Assembly (NCBI GenBank): GCA_948482415.1
Contig: CAOMFZ010000028.1
Span: forward strand, 1 to 16,518
DNA length: 16,518 nt
Direction of reading: 5' to 3'
DNA from: an uncultured Mailhella sp.
Lineage (GTDB): Bacteria > Desulfobacterota > Desulfovibrionia > Desulfovibrionales > Desulfovibrionaceae
Shown here: piece after piece, positions 14,093-16,518 of the stretch
How the letters are laid out: each line of letters begins with the position of its first letter
How positions within the stretch are numbered: the stretch's first letter is position 1
Position numbers and translations under genes: made by a program
Notes under the pieces: model-generated
What the model was told of the DNA's origin: nothing
Databases searched by the model: none
Seen by the model: the letters and a program-made list of their open reading frames with translations, nothing else

Positions 14093-15109
14093 CTATTTTT
14101 TAAGACCTGCTGACTTAAGTTCAGTCTGAATTTCATTATACAATTCTTTTTGAGCCGGAGTCATCATTTCATAGGATGGTTTTGCTGCTTCCTGCCAGCG
14201 GGCAAGTTCAGCTTCATCTATTGTTCTTATAGTTGTACCGCCGTCAATACATTGCTGCTTACTGCGTTCCAATTCTTCTTCAAGCAGGAGGTCACTTTTT
14301 TCCAGCCATAATTGAACTGCCTTTTCAAACATTTTGCGGTCTTCTTCAGGAAGGCTGTTCCACCATTTTACTCCTGTATAAAGAACCTGCGGAGAATACA
14401 TATGGTTGGTTTCAAGCGCATATGGAGCTACTTCATAGAGGCGCATTGAGGCAATGTAGGGATAATCCAGATCCAATCCTTCCACTACGCCCTGCTGAAT
14501 ACCTGTATAGACTTCTGAAAAAGGCATTGGCGTTACGCTTATTCCCATGCCTTTAAGGGAGTTAACATGCACTTTGGATGAAGTAACACGAATTTTCATT
14601 TTGCGGATATCATCAAGATTTTTGGCAGGCTTGGTGGTCAGCATGTTGCGCAGGGTGGAATTTGCAAAACCAAGGCATTTAAGATTTTTATTGGATACCT
14701 TTTCCATGAGTCTTTTTTCAAAATCTCCGGAAAAAATGTGATTGACCTGTTCCATGTTTGAAAAAACATAGGGATAGTCAAACGCACCAAGCAGAGGGAT
14801 AAATTGGGCTATATTATTTGTGCCGTCATGTACAAAATGAATGGTGCCCATCTGCAGACCCTGCATTTCTGTACTGATAGTACCAAGTTTGTATTGCGGA
14901 TAAACAGTGACCTGGTATTTGCCGTTGGATTCTTTTTCAATAAAATTTGCCATTTCATGAAAAGCAGGAATAAATGGAAGCGTTTCCGGAGCCGGAGAGC
15001 CAATTTTTATCTGAATTGGCTGTTCTGCCGCATAAACGGGAAAAGATAGAGCACTTATCCCAATAGCAAGAAATGAAGCCATAACCATTTTGCTAAATTT
15101 TCTAAACAT
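14093..15109 (-). CDS. dctP: TRAP transporter periplasmic substrate-binding protein (DctP family)
   Basis: The periplasmic receptor that captures the substrate and delivers it to DctQM. The 338-residue protein begins with a typical signal peptide (MFRKFSK charged start, hydrophobic core, cleavage likely after VYA at residue 27), leaving a mature part of about 311 residues. Family marks are the alternating HEMANFIEKESNGKYQVTVYP block and the central MKIRVTSS with Arg174, the residue that usually grips the substrate carboxylate. These are followed by GISVTPMPFSEVYTGIQQGVVEGLD. The conserved Arg points to an organic acid, possibly a sulfonate; I cannot name it. The ATG at 15109 has AAGGAG 7 nt upstream; an in-frame upstream start at 15163 would spoil the signal peptide. 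A sigma-54 promoter lies about 50 nt before the gene, which heads the operon. Confidence 0.94.
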   Translation of the reverse strand: MFRKFSKMVMASFLAIGISALSFPVYAAEQPIQIKIGSPAPETLPFIPAFHEMANFIEKESNGKYQVTVYPQYKLGTISTEMQGLQMGTIHFVHDGTNNIAQFIPLLGAFDYPYVFSNMEQVNHIFSGDFEKRLMEKVSNKNLKCLGFANSTLRNMLTTKPAKNLDDIRKMKIRVTSSKVHVNSLKGMGISVTPMPFSEVYTGIQQGVVEGLDLDYPYIASMRLYEVAPYALETNHMYSPQVLYTGVKWWNSLPEEDRKMFEKAVQLWLEKSDLLLEEELERSKQQCIDGGTTIRTIDEAELARWQEAAKPSYEMMTPAQKELYNEIQTELKSAGLKK

Positions 15110-15159
15110 GATTGTCTCCTTAATTGTGATTTCTTTTACAAAGAGATATCCTCTATAAA

Positions 15160-15174
15160 GCAAAAACAGTGCTA
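15160..15174 (-). promoter_or_regulatory. Sigma-54 (-24/-12) promoter of the TRAP operon
   Basis: On the minus strand, TAGCAC, five bases and TTGC match the consensus TGGCAC-N5-TTGC except for one G. The predicted transcript start is near 15149, giving a leader of about 40 nt before the dctP start. The divergent gene encodes a sigma-54 activator, which supports the call. Confidence 0.75.
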
Positions 15175-15250
15175 TAATAAATTTACTTATATTTTTCAGT
15201 AAGTTATATAATTCTTAAATTTCTTGTTTCCTGATAATCTTTGAATTTTG

Positions 15251-15279
15251 TTGACATTTGTTACCATTTGTGGTAACTA
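15251..15279 (+). promoter_or_regulatory. Candidate sigma-70 promoter of the activator gene
   Basis: A perfect TTGACA (15251-15256) is followed after 17 bases by TAACTA, a poor -10 box. The inverted repeat at 15260-15277 fills the spacer, so binding there would be expected to control this promoter. Confidence 0.4.
15260..15277. promoter_or_regulatory. Inverted repeat GTTACC-N6-GGTAAC, candidate activator site
   Basis: A perfect 6-bp dyad with a 6-bp spacer lies about 85-105 bp upstream of the sigma-54 promoter, a usual distance for an enhancer site, and inside the candidate promoter of the divergent activator gene. It would suit both activation of the TRAP operon and autoregulation. Confidence 0.55.
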
Positions 15280-15312
15280 AAATTAACAAATTCATAAAAA
15301 TTGCTGAAACTT

Positions 15313-15328
15313 GTTACTAAATAGTACC
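15313..15328. promoter_or_regulatory. Second, weaker inverted repeat GTTACTAAATAGTACC
   Basis: This sequence shares the TTGTTAC half-site with the repeat at 15260-15277 and is a dyad at six of eight positions. It lies in the leader of the activator gene, 53 bp from the first site, so the two face the same side of the helix. It may be a second activator site. Confidence 0.4.
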
Positions 15329-15346
15329 ATAAAGGATATTTTTCAC

Positions 15347-16510
15347 ATGATTTCAAAAAATTTATCCATGGATGAGCTGCTCATGGCCCTGGATATGTCC
15401 TCCGATGGCTTTTATATCTATGACAGCAATCTGAAATTGCTGTATGGCAATGCAGCTGCCATGCGAATGAATCAGCTTGATTCCACCGCGTTGGGAAAAA
15501 ACTGGCATGATTTAAAAAATACGGGTAATCTTTATGGTTCAGCAGCTCCGGATGCACTCCGATTAAAGAAAAAGCTGACTTCTGAATTCATTACAAGCAC
15601 AGGAGAACATCTGCACTGCATTGCCACCCCCATTCTGGATAAAAAGGGAGAAGTCAAATATATCATTTCCAATGTAAAAAATATTACCGATTTAAACATG
15701 CTCAGGCAGGAGCTTGTAGGATATCAATGCAATGTTTTGAACAGAACATTTATATTTAATAGCCCGCAAATGAAGCACATAGTAAAACTTATTGAGACTA
15801 TCGCTAAAACTGATATTTCCGTGCTTATTTATGGAGAGACAGGAGTGGGCAAAAGCGATGTTGCCAAACTTCTGCACAAGCTGAGCCTTTTTTCGGAATC
15901 ACCATTTATTTCCGTAAACTGCGGAGCTATTGCCCCTACCCTGTGCGATGCCGAGTTTTTTGGTTATGAGAAAGGAGCCTTCACTGATGCCCGCCAGAGT
16001 AAAAAGGGAATTTTTGAAAGTGCTGATCACAGCACGTTGTTTTTGGATGAAATTGGTGATTTGCCTCTGTTTATGCAGGTCAAGTTATTAAGGGTATTGC
16101 AGGAAAAAAAGATAAAGCGTCTTGGCAGTGAAAAGGAAATAAGCGTTGATTTTCGGATAGTTGCGGCTACCAACAAAAATATACTGGCAATGGTCAAATC
16201 AGGAGAATTTCGTGAGGATCTGTATTACAGGCTGAACGGCATGAGCATTGAAATACCTCCCTTGCGGGAGCGGCCGGAAGATATAAAAGTATTGCTGTCT
16301 TATTTTATTCAGCAATTTAATATCAAGCATAATTCCATGAAAACCTTTTCCAAGGAACTGACAGATGCATTGGCAGCTTATGATTTCCCCGGCAATATCC
16401 GTGAACTGGCATATCTTGTCGAACGTCTGATTATTCTTTCTCCGGACGATATCGTCAAAGATACTGTAATGCCCCCTATTAGTCAAGCGACTTTTAAGAG
16501 AGTATTTTGA
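15347..16510 (+). CDS. PAS-domain sigma-54-dependent transcriptional activator lacking a C-terminal HTH
   Basis: A 387-residue enhancer-binding-protein-type regulator. A PAS sensor domain (about 8-123) precedes the AAA+ sigma-54 interaction domain (about 135-365), which has Walker A GETGVGKS (163-170), GAFTDA where GAFTGA is expected (210-215), Walker B LFLDEIGD (231-238), FREDLYYRLN (288-297) and FPGNIREL of the lid. It presumably senses a small molecule through PAS and drives the divergent TRAP operon from its -24/-12 promoter. The frame stops with TGA at 16508-16510, some 25 residues after the AAA+ domain, so the usual Fis-type HTH is missing; a frameshift just before the stop or a natural HTH-less form are both possible. 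The ATG at 15347 follows AAAGGA; the TTG at 15311 is a weaker option. Confidence 0.9.
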   Translation: MISKNLSMDELLMALDMSSDGFYIYDSNLKLLYGNAAAMRMNQLDSTALGKNWHDLKNTGNLYGSAAPDALRLKKKLTSEFITSTGEHLHCIATPILDKKGEVKYIISNVKNITDLNMLRQELVGYQCNVLNRTFIFNSPQMKHIVKLIETIAKTDISVLIYGETGVGKSDVAKLLHKLSLFSESPFISVNCGAIAPTLCDAEFFGYEKGAFTDARQSKKGIFESADHSTLFLDEIGDLPLFMQVKLLRVLQEKKIKRLGSEKEISVDFRIVAATNKNILAMVKSGEFREDLYYRLNGMSIEIPPLRERPEDIKVLLSYFIQQFNIKHNSMKTFSKELTDALAAYDFPGNIRELAYLVERLIILSPDDIVKDTVMPPISQATFKRVF

Positions 16511-16518
16511 TTTTTTGT

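Overview
The window looks like a piece of chromosome from a Gram-negative, anaerobic bacterium of moderate to low GC. It combines a menaquinone prenyltransferase, a full-length ComEC with a C-terminal metallo-beta-lactamase domain, a TRAP transporter with a divergent sigma-54 activator, and a membrane diguanylate cyclase. I lean towards a Desulfovibrionaceae-like gut bacterium from the ComEC metallo-hydrolase style and the sigma-54/TRAP arrangement. This is an impression, not a result: the MenA sequence also resembles Bacteroidota enzymes. Nothing here is phage-like or a CRISPR array, and I see no RNA genes.

Region 1 (1-6402, all minus strand) is a tightly packed operon read from right to left: Cu(+)-exporting P-type ATPase (copA), ComEC/Rec2 DNA-uptake channel, an unrecognised 128-residue protein, and menA. 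The genes abut or overlap (1 nt gap, 12 nt gap, 1 nt overlap), so they are probably translationally coupled although their jobs do not obviously belong together. A palindromic repeat element (R1) begins exactly at the menA stop codon. Region 2 (6403-8157) holds repeat R2, a 63-residue copper-chaperone-like protein on the plus strand, a strong terminator, repeat R3, and an AT-rich Crp/Fnr-type regulator whose promoter region is largely R3. Region 3 (8157-10700, minus) is a two-gene operon of a membrane GGDEF protein with an intact inhibitory site and a YjbR/MmcQ-type protein (ATGA overlap), followed upstream by a terminator and repeat R4.

Region 4 (10701-15109, minus) is a carboxylate- or sulfonate-type TRAP transporter operon: dctP, dctQ, dctM, then an amidohydrolase-fold protein. 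The operon ends in two gene remnants: the first ~25 codons of a beta-hydroxyacid dehydrogenase joined out of frame to the last ~170 codons of a TauE/SafE exporter. This looks like a deletion scar. A sigma-54 promoter lies before dctP, and a divergent PAS/sigma-54 activator gene (15347-16510) completes the locus; its coding frame ends without the usual Fis-type DNA-binding domain. Inverted repeats of the form GTTAC...GTAAC in the shared intergenic region are candidate activator sites.

The most notable points are: (i) the dehydrogenase/TauE deletion junction; (ii) an amidohydrolase-fold protein in which most expected metal ligands are replaced; (iii) a dispersed family of MITE-like elements with TAGAGC...TTTCC ends and TA borders, present four times in 10.6 kb; (iv) an activator with GAFTDA instead of GAFTGA and no HTH; and (v) a 24-bp hairpin next to the amidohydrolase stop codon that contains the ribosome-binding site of the broken dehydrogenase gene.
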